Origin: Candidatus Rokuibacteriota bacterium
Lineage (GTDB): Bacteria; Methylomirabilota; Methylomirabilia; Rokubacteriales; CSP1-6
NCBI GenBank assembly: GCA_003220495.1
Contig: QHSP01000103.1
Span: 1-35,814 of the forward strand
Length of the DNA: 35,814 nt
Direction: 5' to 3'
Shown: positions 8,338-19,654 of the stretch, in pieces
Layout: the number at the start of each line of letters is the position of its first letter
Numbering within the stretch: position 1 is the stretch's first letter
Made by a program: the position numbers and the translations under genes
Notes under the pieces: generated by a model
What the model was told of the DNA's origin: nothing
The model's database searches: none
The model's input: the letters and a program-made list of their open reading frames with translations, nothing else

Positions 8338-8942
8338 AACTCTGGGGACCGGTAGAGGCGCCGGGCGCGAATGTACGCGTCGACCGCCTCGGGAAGTCGG
8401 TAGGCGATGGAGCGCCCCTCGCGCACGCGGCGCCGGAGGTCCGACGCCGAGATCGGGAGCGAGCTCGCTCGGACGACCAGCGGCTCCTGCCCGATCTCGT
8501 GCACGACCTTTCGGGCCGCCGCGCTCTCCGCATCGAAGGCGCTGCCGAGGCGCGGTACGACGGCCAGCTGCGCGAGCTGGGCCACGCGCCGGGGTGAGCG
8601 CCAGGTGAGCAGATCGAGGAAGGTCTCCGAGCCCACGATCAGGAACAGGTCCTTTCGGGCGATGTCGAGCGCCTCGAGCGTGTCGACGGTGTACGAGGGC
8701 CCGGACCGCTGGAACTCGAGATCGGAGACCGCGAACTTCGGGTGGCCGGCGATCGCGAGCTCGACCATGGCGTAGCGGTCCGCGGCGGGCGCGAGGTCGG
8801 CGTTCGGCTTGTGAGGCGGCCGCGCGGCGGGCACGAACAGGACGTGGTCGAGACCGAGCAGGTCGGCCACGTCGTCGGCGAGCAGCAGGTGGCCATAGTG
8901 AATCGGATTGAACGAGCCGCCGAGAACGGCCGTGCGCGCCAA
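8334..8942 (-). CDS. nadD: Nicotinate-nucleotide adenylyltransferase
   Basis: Joins nicotinate mononucleotide with ATP to make deamido-NAD. 202 aa. The nucleotidyltransferase signature GGSFNPIHYGH is at residues 8-18, and the C-terminal ISASDLRRRVREG corresponds to the family's ISSTxIR block. PAARPPHKPN and TVDTLEAL are also typical. The start is TTG at 8942: an in-frame TAG lies two codons upstream, and there is no other start codon before the signature, so TTG is forced. It lies 36 nt after proA. Confidence 0.95.
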   Translation of the reverse strand: MARTAVLGGSFNPIHYGHLLLADDVADLLGLDHVLFVPAARPPHKPNADLAPAADRYAMVELAIAGHPKFAVSDLEFQRSGPSYTVDTLEALDIARKDLFLIVGSETFLDLLTWRSPRRVAQLAQLAVVPRLGSAFDAESAAARKVVHEIGQEPLVVRASSLPISASDLRRRVREGRSIAYRLPEAVDAYIRARRLYRSPEL

Positions 8943-8978
8943 GCCCTAGCGCCGGGTGGACACGATCGGGCGCCGCAC

Positions 8979-10234
8979 TTAGTCCCGCACCTGCCCGTCG
9001 CCCTGCACGACGAACTTGGTCGTCGTCAACTCCCGCACACCGACCGGACCGCGGGCGTGCACCCGGGAGGTCGAGATGCCCATCTCGGCGCCCATCCCGA
9101 ACTGGCCGCCGTCGACGAGCCGCGTCGACGCGTTCACGAGCACGGCGGCCGCGTCCACCTCGCGGGTGAAGCGGCGGGCGTGGCCGAGATCGTTGGTCAC
9201 GATCGCCTCCGCGAGGCCCGTGCCGTGGCGCGCGATGTGAGCGATCGCGGCGTCGAGGTCGTCGACCACACGGATCGAGAGGATCAGGTCGAGGTACTCG
9301 GCGTCCCAGTCGGCGTCGGTCGCGGGGGTGATCCCCGGCACGAGCGCGGCCGTCTCTGGACATCCGCGGAGCGCGACGCCGGCCTCGCCGAGACGGCTCG
9401 CCAGGGCCGGCAGCAGGCTCGGGGCGATCGCGCGATGGACGAGGAGCGTCTCGAGCGCGTTGCACACGCTCGGCCGCTGCGCCTTTGCGTTGACGACGAT
9501 CGTGCCGGCCATCGCCGCATCGGCGTCGGCGTCGACGAACACGTGGACGACGCCCTTGTCGTGCTTCAGCACGGGCACGCGGGAGTTGCGGCTCACCCAC
9601 CGCACCAGCTCCTCGCCGCCGCGCGGGATGATCAGATCGACGAGCTCGTCGAGCTCGAGCAGCGCGGCCACCGCGGCGCGGTCCGTGGTGTCGACGAGCT
9701 GCACCGCCTCGGCGGGCGCCCCCACCTTCTCGAGCGCCTTGGCCAGGACCGTCGCGATCGCGATGTTCGACTCGATCGCCTCGCTGCCTCCGCGAAGCAC
9801 GACCGCGTTCCCCGACTTCACGCAGAGACCGGCGGCGTCGGCGGTGACGTTCGGCCGCGACTCGTAGATGAACCCGATCACGCCGAGCGGCACCCGCACT
9901 CGGGAGATCTCGAGGCCGTTGGGCTGGCGCCACGACTCGACGACGGCGCCCACCGGATCCGGCAATCCCGCGATCTCCCGGAGCCCCTGGGCCATCCCCT
10001 CGACCCGCGACTCGGTGAGCGTCAGGCGATCGAGAAACGCCTTGGTCACCCGGCCGCGCGCGCGCTCGACGTCGGCGCGATTGGCCTCGAGCAGCACCTG
10101 GCTCTTCTCGACGAGCCCGCGCGCCATCTGCTGGAGCGCCTCGTTCTTGGTCTTCGTCGGGCAGAGCGCCATCGCGCGCGCCGCCGTCCGCGCCGACCGC
10201 GCGCGGGTCTCGATGAGGGTCTTCGGGTCCATCA

Positions 10235-10238
<4 letters not shown>
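8979..10238 (-). CDS. proA: Gamma-glutamyl phosphate reductase
   Basis: Second step of proline synthesis, reducing glutamyl 5-phosphate with NADPH. 419 aa, typical. The catalytic Cys259 lies in QRPSVCNALETLLVH. Other family blocks are GFIYESRPNVTADAAGLC, KSGNAVVLRGGSEA, IIPRGGEELVRW and the C-terminal FGMGAEMGISTSRVHARGPV. The gene opens with three ATG codons in a row (10238, 10235, 10232); the first overlaps the proB stop as ATGA and is used here. Confidence 0.97.
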
Positions 10239-12719
<2,481 letters not shown>

Positions 12720-12724
12720 CGCGT

Positions 12725-13036
12725 CTAGACCTCGATCTTCGTGATGCGGACCGTCGTCGCCGCCTGGCGGTGGCCGCGGTTCCGGCGATAGTTCTTCCGA
12801 CGCTTGAACTTCACGACCCTCACCTTCCGACGACGTCCCTGGGACACCACTTCGCCCGAGACCTTGGCGCGGCTGAGCGCCTTCTCACCCGAGATGACCT
12901 GGCCATCGCGGTTGACCAGCAGAACGGACTTGAACTCGACGGGCGAGCCCTTCTCACCCGCCAACTTCTCGACCGAGATGACCTGCCCGGTCGTCACGCA
13001 GTACTGCTTGCCCCCGGTCGCGATCACGGCTTCCAT
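12725..13036 (-). CDS. rplU: 50S ribosomal protein L21
   Basis: 103 aa, exactly the usual L21 length. Motifs [35 protein letters not shown] and [14 protein letters not shown] identify it. ATG at 13036 is preferred to the in-frame start at 13087 because it gives the canonical N-terminus [12 protein letters not shown]. First gene of the rplU-rpmA-obgE-proB-proA-nadD-rsfS group, with its own promoter candidate upstream. Confidence 0.97.
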   Translation of the reverse strand: MEAVIATGGKQYCVTTGQVISVEKLAGEKGSPVEFKSVLLVNRDGQVISGEKALSRAKVSGEVVSQGRRRKVRVVKFKRRKNYRRNRGHRQAATTVRITKIEV

Positions 13037-13077
13037 GGCGTCAGGCCTTTCTCTTCCGGCAACTTCGAGGAGCGTCC

Positions 13078-13107
13078 ATCTGACCACAAGCCGACGCCTT
13101 GCGTCAA
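13078..13107 (-). promoter_or_regulatory. Promoter candidate for rplU operon
   Basis: In the 96-nt gap between the sigma factor gene and rplU, the minus strand has TTGACG (13107-13102), an 18-bp spacer and TCAGAT (13083-13078) preceded by TGG, an extended -10 form. The -10 hexamer itself is a weak match. Transcription would begin about 35 nt before the rplU ATG. Confidence 0.42.
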
Positions 13108-13132
13108 CCAGCGAGCGGCCCCGGACGAGACC

Positions 13133-13741
13133 TCAGGCCGTCTTCATGTACTCGGCGAGACGCTTGCGCACGAAGAGGCGCGAGCGATGCACCCGCGACT
13201 TCACGGCGGGCAGGCTGATGCCGAGCGCCTCGGCGATGTCCGGATTGGACAGGCCCTCCACGTCGTGGAGCACGAGCGCGGTGCGGTAGTCCGGCGGCAG
13301 GCCGTCGATCGCATCGCCCAACACCCGGCGTAGCTCACCCTGCAGCGCTTGCTCGTCGACTCGGTCCGACCAGTCGGCCATCGGCTCGAAGTGCCGGCCG
13401 TCGTCGTCGAAGGTCGGCAAGACGTCGTCGATCGCGATCTCGTGCGACTTCGACCGGCGAGCGCGCAGCTTCTGATAGGCGGCGTTCGCGGCGATCCGGT
13501 AGAGCCAGCTCCCGAAGGCCGACTCCCCCTTGAAGGTGGAGATCTTCCGGGCGGCCGTCCACAGCGCGTCCTGCGCGGCCTCTTCCGCGTCCTCGTTCGA
13601 CCCCGTGATGCGCAGGGCGAGTCGATAGACGCGGTCGCCGTAGGTCTCGACCAGCTGCTCCGGAGCTTCAGGATCCTCGCGGCGCAGCGCCTCGACCAGC
13701 GCCGCGTCGCCGTCCGGCTTCGTCCTGTCCATGACCGTCAT
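13133..13741 (-). CDS. ECF-type RNA polymerase sigma factor
   Basis: 202 aa group-4 sigma factor. Region 2 spans about residues 25-95 (YGDRVYRLALRITGSNEDAE, EEAAQDALWTAARK, FGSWLYRIAANAAY) and region 4 about 135-195 (LPPDYRTALVLHDVEGLS, helix-turn-helix DIAEALGISLPAVKSRVHRS). The acidic linker DDDGRHFEPMADWSD between them is long. The ATG at 13741 overlaps the tetR stop as ATGA; a second ATG lies at 13732. No anti-sigma gene adjoins it: rplU follows downstream. Control therefore seems to come from the co-transcribed TetR rather than an anti-sigma factor (inference). Confidence 0.92.
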   Translation of the reverse strand: MTVMDRTKPDGDAALVEALRREDPEAPEQLVETYGDRVYRLALRITGSNEDAEEAAQDALWTAARKISTFKGESAFGSWLYRIAANAAYQKLRARRSKSHEIAIDDVLPTFDDDGRHFEPMADWSDRVDEQALQGELRRVLGDAIDGLPPDYRTALVLHDVEGLSNPDIAEALGISLPAVKSRVHRSRLFVRKRLAEYMKTA

Positions 13742-14370
13742 ACCCTCGGTTCGAACAGCGACAGATAACGTTTCGTCTCCGCCACGCACTGCTCCATGAC
13801 GGCGATGTCTTTCGTCAGCTTCGTCAGGAGGATTGCGCCCTCCAGCGAGGCGACCAGAAAATCGGCGACCGCTTCGGGCTGGCATGAGACATCGACCGTG
13901 CCCCGACTCTGCGCCGACCGTAGGACGAGGGTCAGCCGCTCGCGCCAGGCGGCGAACACGGAAGCGAGGCGCCCGCGGAATCCTTCGTGCACGTCGGACA
14001 ACTCGGCGGCGAGGTTGCCGAGCGGGCAGCCGCCGACGCAATTGCTCGCGCGCTGCGCCTCGAGGAGGCGATCGAGAAAGCACCGGATCTGACCGAGCGC
14101 GTGCCCCTCGGGGTCGGAGAAGCACGGCTCGAGCGTGCGCTCGAGGAACGAACCGATGATCTGATCCAGAATGGCGTAGCCGAGATCTTCCTTGCTCTTG
14201 AAGTGGTAGTAGAAGTTCCCCTTGCCGACGCCACTCTCGCGCAGAACGTCGTCCAGCGACGTGTGGTTGTAGCCGTGGACGTGGATCAGCCGACTCGCCG
14301 CCTCGAGGATCGCCTCGCGGGTCGAGCGGCCGTCTCGAACTTTAGTGCTCTCGGTCGTCTTTATCGTCAC
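13738..14370 (-). CDS. TetR/AcrR family regulator with NemR-like cysteine
   Basis: 210 aa. The N-terminal DNA-binding domain (about residues 14-60) has the family pattern TREAILEAASRLIHVHGYNH, LDDVLRESGVGKGNFYYHFK. The ligand domain contains CVGGCPLGNLAAELSD; Cys115 aligns from memory with the electrophile-sensing Cys of NemR (inference). The start is GTG at 14370: it lies just downstream of a well-formed promoter and operator, while the longer in-frame TTG at 14421 would overlap the -35 box. The stop overlaps the sigma factor start as ATGA. It very likely represses its own promoter and, with it, the sigma factor. Confidence 0.9.
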   Translation of the reverse strand: MTIKTTESTKVRDGRSTREAILEAASRLIHVHGYNHTSLDDVLRESGVGKGNFYYHFKSKEDLGYAILDQIIGSFLERTLEPCFSDPEGHALGQIRCFLDRLLEAQRASNCVGGCPLGNLAAELSDVHEGFRGRLASVFAAWRERLTLVLRSAQSRGTVDVSCQPEAVADFLVASLEGAILLTKLTKDIAVMEQCVAETKRYLSLFEPRV

Positions 14371-14371
14371 G

Positions 14372-14391
14372 TGTACTGACCAGTCGGTACA
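14372..14391. promoter_or_regulatory. TetR operator palindrome (autoregulation)
   Basis: Twenty-base near-palindrome TGTACTGACCAGTCGGTACA; the two half-sites match at 8 of 10 positions. It begins one base after the -10 box of the tetR promoter and ends one base before the GTG start, so it covers the transcription start. GACCAGTC-centred sites are common for TetR regulators. Bound repressor would block RNA polymerase directly. Confidence 0.75.
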
Positions 14392-14392
14392 G

Positions 14393-14421
14393 AAGATACT
14401 CGTGGGATTTAAGGCCGTCAA
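14393..14421 (-). promoter_or_regulatory. Promoter of the tetR-sigma operon
   Basis: Minus strand TTGACG (14421-14416), exact 17-bp spacer, TATCTT (14398-14393). The region is visibly richer in A and T than its surroundings. The predicted transcription start falls inside the operator, giving a leader of only about 15-20 nt before GTG at 14370. Confidence 0.7.
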
Positions 14422-14460
14422 GGCATTGGTTCTAATCGTAATACTTTCGTAACGTTAGAG

Positions 14461-14569
14461 CTAAGACTGGCGGTAACTCCGGGATGGACGATTCCGGAGC
14501 TTAGTGATGAGCGCGCACGCGCTCAAGCGGTTCAACGGCCGAGCGGTTGCTGGCCGGTGGCCGGCCAGC
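14461..14569 (-). terminator. Stem-loops downstream of nuoN
   Basis: Two hairpins follow the nuoN stop on the minus strand. The nearer is a perfect 9-bp stem GCTGGCCGG/CCGGCCAGC (14549-14557 and 14561-14569) with a 3-nt loop. The second has CTCCGG (14477-14482) with CCGGAG (14494-14499), extended by CTAAG (14461-14465) with CTTAG (14500-14504) around an 11-nt bulge. Neither is followed by a T tract, so intrinsic termination is uncertain; they may mark the end of the nuo transcript. Confidence 0.3.
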
Positions 14570-14588
14570 CGGACGATTCGAGGCTCGC

Positions 14589-16001
14589 CTAGAAGAGGGG
14601 CGTGGCGATCCGGAGCGCGGCCATCACGATCGGCTTGGGATAGACACCGAGGGCGACCACGCCGATCGCGCAGAGGATGACAGCCACGGCGAGAGTGGCC
14701 GAAGGACGGATCCGCCCGGCGGACGCATCCGGAGGCTCGATGTACATCCGCTTCGCGACGACGAGGTAGTAGAACAGGGCGACGACCGTCAGCACGGCGC
14801 CGACGAGCACGAGCCAGTAGAGCCCCGCCGCGGCCGCCGCCCAGAACACGTAGAGCTTCGCCCAGAAGCCGGCCACGAACGGGATGCCGCCGAGCGAGAG
14901 CAGGAAGAGCAGCATCGCCAGCGCCAGCAGGGGCGAGCGCTGCGCGAGGCCGCGCAGCGCGGCCGTTGCTTCCGATCGCTCCGAGCGCGCGACCGCCTCG
15001 ACGACGAGGAACGCGCCCATGTTCCCGAACACGTAGGCCACCAGATAGAAGAGCACCATCGCCATGCCCGCCGCCGAAGCCGCCGCAAACCCCACGAGCA
15101 TGTAGCCGATGTGGGCGATGCCGGAGTAGGCCAGCAGGCGCTTGGTGTTCTGTTGCGGCAGCGCCATCAGGTTGCCGCCGACGATCGTGAGCGCCGCGAG
15201 GCCCGCGGCGATCGGACTCCACGCCGCGGCCCGGTCGCCCATCCCCTCGAAGTAGACGCGGAAGAGCGCCACGAAGCCGGCGGCCTTCGGGGCCACCGAG
15301 AGCCAGGCCACGAAGGGCGTGGAGGCGGCTTCGTACGTATCGGGCACCCACATGTGGAACGGAAACGCGGCGATCTTGAACGCGAAGCCGGCGAACACCG
15401 CGAGGAGCCCCAGCAGCAGGAGCGGCTGGCCCGGCGCGAACGTCTGGGCTACCCGCGCGAGGTCGGTCGTGCGGGTCGCTCCGTAGACGAACGAGAGCCC
15501 GTAGGCCATCACCGCGGAGGAGACGCTGCCGACCAGGAAGAACTTGAGCGCGGCTTCGACCGATTCGGCCTGGCTCTTGAGGAAGCCGGCGAGCACGTAG
15601 AGCGGGATCGACATCAGCTCGAAGGCGACGAACAACAAGATGAGGTCGCGCGCCGACGACAACACCAGCATCCCGAGCAGCGAGGACAGGATCAGCAGGT
15701 GATACTCGCCGGCGCGCCGGCCGCACGCGACCCCGTCTCTGGAGATTCCGGCCAGGAGCCCGATGAAAGTCGCGGCCAGGAAGAGCCGCTTCGCGAAGAT
15801 CGCGAGCCCGTCCTGGACGAACATGCCGAAGAGCGCCGGCGGCGTGGGCCTCGCGAACACGCTGACGAGGCCGATGGCCAGGACGCCCAGCGTGGCGACC
15901 CAGGCGATCCACCGGCGATCGGTCCCGCGAGCGGCCAGAGTCGCGCCGAAGACGGCGAGCATGACGGCGCCGATCGCGATCTCGAGGGTGAACGGGCTCA
16001 C
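14589..16001 (-). CDS. nuoN: NADH-quinone oxidoreductase subunit N
   Basis: Antiporter-like proton-pumping membrane subunit of complex I, 470 aa with about 14 transmembrane helices. Signature segments are FVAFELMSIPLYVLAGF (with the conserved Glu), FAFKIAAFPFHMWVPDTYEA (with the TM7 Lys), MALPQQNTKRLLAYSGIAHI and LSLGGIPFVAGFWAK. GTG at 16001 overlaps the nuoM stop as GTGA. It is the last nuo gene; hairpins follow before tetR. Confidence 0.96.
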   Translation of the reverse strand: MSPFTLEIAIGAVMLAVFGATLAARGTDRRWIAWVATLGVLAIGLVSVFARPTPPALFGMFVQDGLAIFAKRLFLAATFIGLLAGISRDGVACGRRAGEYHLLILSSLLGMLVLSSARDLILLFVAFELMSIPLYVLAGFLKSQAESVEAALKFFLVGSVSSAVMAYGLSFVYGATRTTDLARVAQTFAPGQPLLLLGLLAVFAGFAFKIAAFPFHMWVPDTYEAASTPFVAWLSVAPKAAGFVALFRVYFEGMGDRAAAWSPIAAGLAALTIVGGNLMALPQQNTKRLLAYSGIAHIGYMLVGFAAASAAGMAMVLFYLVAYVFGNMGAFLVVEAVARSERSEATAALRGLAQRSPLLALAMLLFLLSLGGIPFVAGFWAKLYVFWAAAAAGLYWLVLVGAVLTVVALFYYLVVAKRMYIEPPDASAGRIRPSATLAVAVILCAIGVVALGVYPKPIVMAALRIATPLF

Positions 16002-17533
16002 GGGTTCACGATCCGCGCCAGGAGCGGCACCGTCGCCGTGTCGATCGGCGCGATCGCCAGCCCCGGCACCATGCCGAAGAGCATCAGCACGGCGACCAGC
16101 GCGACCAGCGCGACCCACTCGGGCCCGCGCGCGTCCACGAGGTCGTGGAAATGGGGGGAGGGCGGTCCCCAGAAGATCTGCTTGACCACCCGGAGCACGT
16201 ACACGGCGGTCAGGAACGTTCCCGCGACGGCGGGATAGAGCCACCACGAATGCGCGGAGCGCCACGCCCCGAGGAAGGTCAGGAGCTCGGCGACGAAACC
16301 CGCGGTGGCCGGCAAACCCAAGGAGGAGAGGCCGCCGATCGTGAACGCGGTGGCGATGCCCGGCATCACCGTGCCGAAGCCGCCCATCTTGCCGATCTCG
16401 CGCGAGTGCGATTTCTCGTAGACGAGCCCGACCAGCGCGAAGAACAGCCCCGTCATGATGCCGTGGGCGAACATCTGGAACACGGAGCCGTTGAGCCCCG
16501 CCTCGGTCAAGGTCGCGGCGCCGAGCATGACGATCCCCATGTGGGAGACGGACGAGTAGGCGATCACGTATTTCAGATCCGTCTGCGCCATGGAGGAGAG
16601 CGCGCCGTACACGATGTTCACACACGCGATCGTGCCGACCAGCCAGGCGAGGTCCACGGCCCCGTCGGGCAGCAGCCCCATGCCGACCCGCACGACGCCG
16701 TAGGCGCCGAGCTTCATGAGCACGCCCGCGTGGAGCATCGAGACCGCCGTCGGCGCCGAGGCGTGACCGTCGGGCGACCACGTGTGGAGCGGCCAGATCC
16801 CGGCGAGCACGCCGAAGCCGAGGTAGAACGCGAGGAAGACCCAGCGCTGGAGCGAACGCGGAAACGCGGTCGCCTCAAAGTCGAGGAACGAGAACGAGCC
16901 GGAGCCGGCGTTGACGTAGAGGGCGAGGATGCCGACCAGGATGAACGCCGATCCGAACAGCAGGTAGAGCGTGAGCTTCATCGCGGCGTACTCTTTCGTC
17001 CCGACCCCGGTCTCCCGGTACGCCCACGCGAAGATTCCTCGGGGCCGCACCTCGCCCGTCGAGCCCCAGATGCCGATCAGCAGGTACATCGGCAGCACCG
17101 CCAGCTCGTAGAAGAGGAACAGGACGAAAAGATCCAGGGACACGAACACGCCGTAGACCCCCGTCACGAGCGCGAGCAGGAGCGCATAGAACTCCTGGCT
17201 CCGCACCGCGACCGTCCACGACGCGAAGACGCCGGCCACGATGATGATGGACGTCAGCAAGACCATCACGAGGCTGATGCCGTCGACGCCGAGCTCGTAC
17301 GAGATGCCGAGCGGGGGCACGAGCGGGACCTTCTCGTAGAACTGGAACCCGGCGTTCTCGCGCTCGTAGGCCACGTAGATCCAGAGCGACAGCACCGCGG
17401 AGATACCGGTCGTCACCGCGGAGATCAGGCGCACCGCGCGGGGGCTATGGCGCGCCGTGAACATGATGAGCAGCGCGCCGACGAATGGCGACCACGTGAT
17501 GATCGAGAGGAAGGGCACGGTCAGCGGCGCCAT
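15998..17533 (-). CDS. nuoM: NADH-quinone oxidoreductase subunit M
   Basis: Antiporter-like proton-pumping subunit, 511 aa. Family segments: LGVDGISLVMVLLT, LFLFYELAVLPMYLLIGIWG (conserved Glu), HTWSPDGHASAPTAVSML, LMKLGAYG, MAQTDLKYVIAYSSVSHMG, FMGLP-type LGLPATAGFVAEL. Where most NuoM have a Lys in TM7 (FAVKxPxxPxHTW), this one reads FGVLAGIWPLHTW, so that position is Leu. A longer loop with EVRPRGIFAWAYRETGVGTK precedes the next helix. The ATG at 17533 overlaps the end of nuoL by 13 nt. Confidence 0.95.
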   Translation of the reverse strand: MAPLTVPFLSIITWSPFVGALLIMFTARHSPRAVRLISAVTTGISAVLSLWIYVAYERENAGFQFYEKVPLVPPLGISYELGVDGISLVMVLLTSIIIVAGVFASWTVAVRSQEFYALLLALVTGVYGVFVSLDLFVLFLFYELAVLPMYLLIGIWGSTGEVRPRGIFAWAYRETGVGTKEYAAMKLTLYLLFGSAFILVGILALYVNAGSGSFSFLDFEATAFPRSLQRWVFLAFYLGFGVLAGIWPLHTWSPDGHASAPTAVSMLHAGVLMKLGAYGVVRVGMGLLPDGAVDLAWLVGTIACVNIVYGALSSMAQTDLKYVIAYSSVSHMGIVMLGAATLTEAGLNGSVFQMFAHGIMTGLFFALVGLVYEKSHSREIGKMGGFGTVMPGIATAFTIGGLSSLGLPATAGFVAELLTFLGAWRSAHSWWLYPAVAGTFLTAVYVLRVVKQIFWGPPSPHFHDLVDARGPEWVALVALVAVLMLFGMVPGLAIAPIDTATVPLLARIVNP

Positions 17534-19347
17534 AGCTGAGCCCAGACGAAGAGGAAGAGCACGCCGAAGGCCACGCCGTACACGTAGTCCTGCGCCCGCC
17601 CGCTCTGGATGTGCCGCAGCCCGTCGCCGGCGCGTAGCGTGAGCGCGGTCAGCGCGTTGAGGATCCCGTCGACGACGTAGCGATCGATCCAGCCGATCAG
17701 TCGCGAGAATCCGAGGATGATCCCACGATAGAGGCCGGCGTAGAGTCCGTCGAGCCCGTATCGCCGCCGCGCGAGATAGTCGAACGGCGTCAGCGCCACC
17801 GCGATCCGGACGGGATCGATCGCTCGCCGCTGGTACATCGCCCAGGCCAGCACGAAGCCCACTGCGGCCAGCCCGACCGACAGCGGCGGCAACCATCCCG
17901 GCGCCTCCGCGTGGGTCTCGCCGCCGCCGAGGGCGAAGCGGATCCCGACGAGCAGCGTGAGGATCGCGAGGAGCCAGAGCGGTCCGCGCATCAGCCACGG
18001 CGCCTCGTGCGGATGTCCGCCCGCATGCGCGCGACCGAAGAACGCGACGAAGACGACGCGGAACATGTAGAAGGCGGTGAGCAGCGCGGTCAGCGCCAGC
18101 ATCAGGAACGGTCCCGTGAGGTGGGCTTCCCACACCCCGCCGAGCACCGCCTCCTTCGAGAAGAAGCCCGCGAGCGGCGGCACCCCGGCGAGCGCGAGCG
18201 TCCCGACGACGAAGACGATGCCCGTCTGCGGCATCGCGCGAAACAACCCGCCCATCCGGAAGATGTCGTTGGTGCCCACGGCGTGGATCACCGCGCCGGC
18301 GGCGAGGAACAGGAGCGCCTTGAAGAGCCCGTGCGTGAGCAGGTGGAGGAATCCCGCGGGGGATGCGCCGGCCCCGGCGGCGGCCATCATGTATCCGAGC
18401 TGCGAGACGGTCGAGTACGCGAGCACCCGCTTGATGTCGCCCTCGACGCACGCCATCGTCGCGGCCAGGAGCGCCGTGAACGCGCCCACCCAGGCGATCA
18501 GGGTCAGGACCTCCGGGACGAGCGCGAACAGGGGTTCGGTCCGCGTGACCATGTAGACGCCCGCGGTGACCATCGTCGCCGCGTGAATGAGCGCCGAAAC
18601 CGGAGTCGGCCCCTCCATCGCGTCGGGGAGCCACACGTGGAGCGGGAACTGGGCCGACTTGCCGACGGCGCCGAGATAGATGAGGAACATGATCGTCGCC
18701 AGGCCCGGGACGGCCAGCGCATTCTCCTGCGCTTGCTCGAAGAGCTCGGTGAACTCGAACGTCCCGGTGGCCGACCACAGGAGCACGATGCCGACGATGA
18801 AGCCGACGTCTCCGAGCTTCGTGATCCAGAACGCCTTGACCGCGGCGCGCGCGGCCGCCGGGCGCTCGTACCAGAAGCCGATCAAGAGATACGAGCAGAG
18901 CCCCACCAGCTCCCAGAAGACGAACATCTGGAGGAATCCGGGCGCGAGCACGAGGCCGAGCATCGAGAAGACGAAGAGCGACTGGTAGGTGTAGTAGCGA
19001 CCGAGCGGCCCGGGTCGCTCGTCGGCGAGGTAGGCCAGCGAGTAGATCTGGACGAGCAGCGACACCAGGGTCACCAGGACGAGCATCGCGTTGCTGAGCG
19101 GATCGACCAGGACCCCGACGGTCGCGATCGGTCCACCGTCGGCCGGGATCCATCCCCACGTCCGCTCCGCGACGAACTCCCGAGCCCAGACGGCCAGGGC
19201 GGCGCCGAACGAGATCGCGATCGCCGCGATCGAGACCAGACCGGCCCCGCGTCCGGTTCGGCGCAGCGGCCCGACGATCGCCAGCAGCAGGAACGCGACG
19301 AAGGGCAGCGCGAGGACGAGCAGCGGGAGCCCGACGTCCAGGGTCAC
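17521..19347 (-). CDS. nuoL: NADH-quinone oxidoreductase subunit L
   Basis: Distal antiporter-like subunit of complex I with the long lateral helix, 608 aa. Segments: FVFWELVGLCSYLLIGFWYE (conserved Glu), AVGKSAQFPLHVWLPDAMEG (TM7 Lys), PTPVSALIHAATMVTAGVY, DIKRVLAYSTVSQLGYM, LTHGLFKALLFLAAG and LAGVPPLAGFFSKEA. The C-terminal 140 residues carry the lateral and anchoring helices. The start is GTG at 19347, 4 nt after nuoK. Confidence 0.97.
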   Translation of the reverse strand: MTLDVGLPLLVLALPFVAFLLLAIVGPLRRTGRGAGLVSIAAIAISFGAALAVWAREFVAERTWGWIPADGGPIATVGVLVDPLSNAMLVLVTLVSLLVQIYSLAYLADERPGPLGRYYTYQSLFVFSMLGLVLAPGFLQMFVFWELVGLCSYLLIGFWYERPAAARAAVKAFWITKLGDVGFIVGIVLLWSATGTFEFTELFEQAQENALAVPGLATIMFLIYLGAVGKSAQFPLHVWLPDAMEGPTPVSALIHAATMVTAGVYMVTRTEPLFALVPEVLTLIAWVGAFTALLAATMACVEGDIKRVLAYSTVSQLGYMMAAAGAGASPAGFLHLLTHGLFKALLFLAAGAVIHAVGTNDIFRMGGLFRAMPQTGIVFVVGTLALAGVPPLAGFFSKEAVLGGVWEAHLTGPFLMLALTALLTAFYMFRVVFVAFFGRAHAGGHPHEAPWLMRGPLWLLAILTLLVGIRFALGGGETHAEAPGWLPPLSVGLAAVGFVLAWAMYQRRAIDPVRIAVALTPFDYLARRRYGLDGLYAGLYRGIILGFSRLIGWIDRYVVDGILNALTALTLRAGDGLRHIQSGRAQDYVYGVAFGVLFLFVWAQLWRR

Positions 19348-19351
19348 GGCG

Positions 19352-19654
19352 CTATCCCCGGAGCAGGTCGAGGCGGTCCGCCTCGACCGTCCGCCGCACG
19401 CGGAAGATTGCGATCACGATCGCGAGCCCCACGGCGACTTCGGCGACGGTGATGGAGATCGTGAACAGCGTGAAGATCAGCCCGGTGAGGTCGCCGTTGA
19501 AGCGCGCGAACGCGACCAGGTTGATGTTGACGGCGTTCAGCATCAGCTCGATCCCGAGCAGGATGCCGACCGCGTTGCGGCGGGTCAGGACCCCGAAGAG
19601 ACCGATCGAGAACACGAGCGCGGCCAGGACCAGATACGCCGAGAGCCCGATCAT
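19352..19654 (-). CDS. nuoK: NADH-quinone oxidoreductase subunit K
   Basis: 100 aa, three transmembrane helices, standard length. The two functional glutamates are at the same numbers as in E. coli: Glu36 (GIELMLNAVN) and Glu72 (VAEVAVGLAIV). ATG at 19654 overlaps the nuoJ stop as ATGA. Confidence 0.97.
   Translation of the reverse strand: MIGLSAYLVLAALVFSIGLFGVLTRRNAVGILLGIELMLNAVNINLVAFARFNGDLTGLIFTLFTISITVAEVAVGLAIVIAIFRVRRTVEADRLDLLRG

Noticed and set aside
8338-9933. Upstream extension of the rsfS frame through nadD and proA
   Set aside because: Shadow of proA and nadD; RsfS homology begins just after the GTG at 8337.
17534-19159. Upstream extension of the nuoM frame to about 1050 codons
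   Set aside because: The extension overlaps nuoL and nuoK in another frame and is Arg-rich; NuoM starts properly at 17533.
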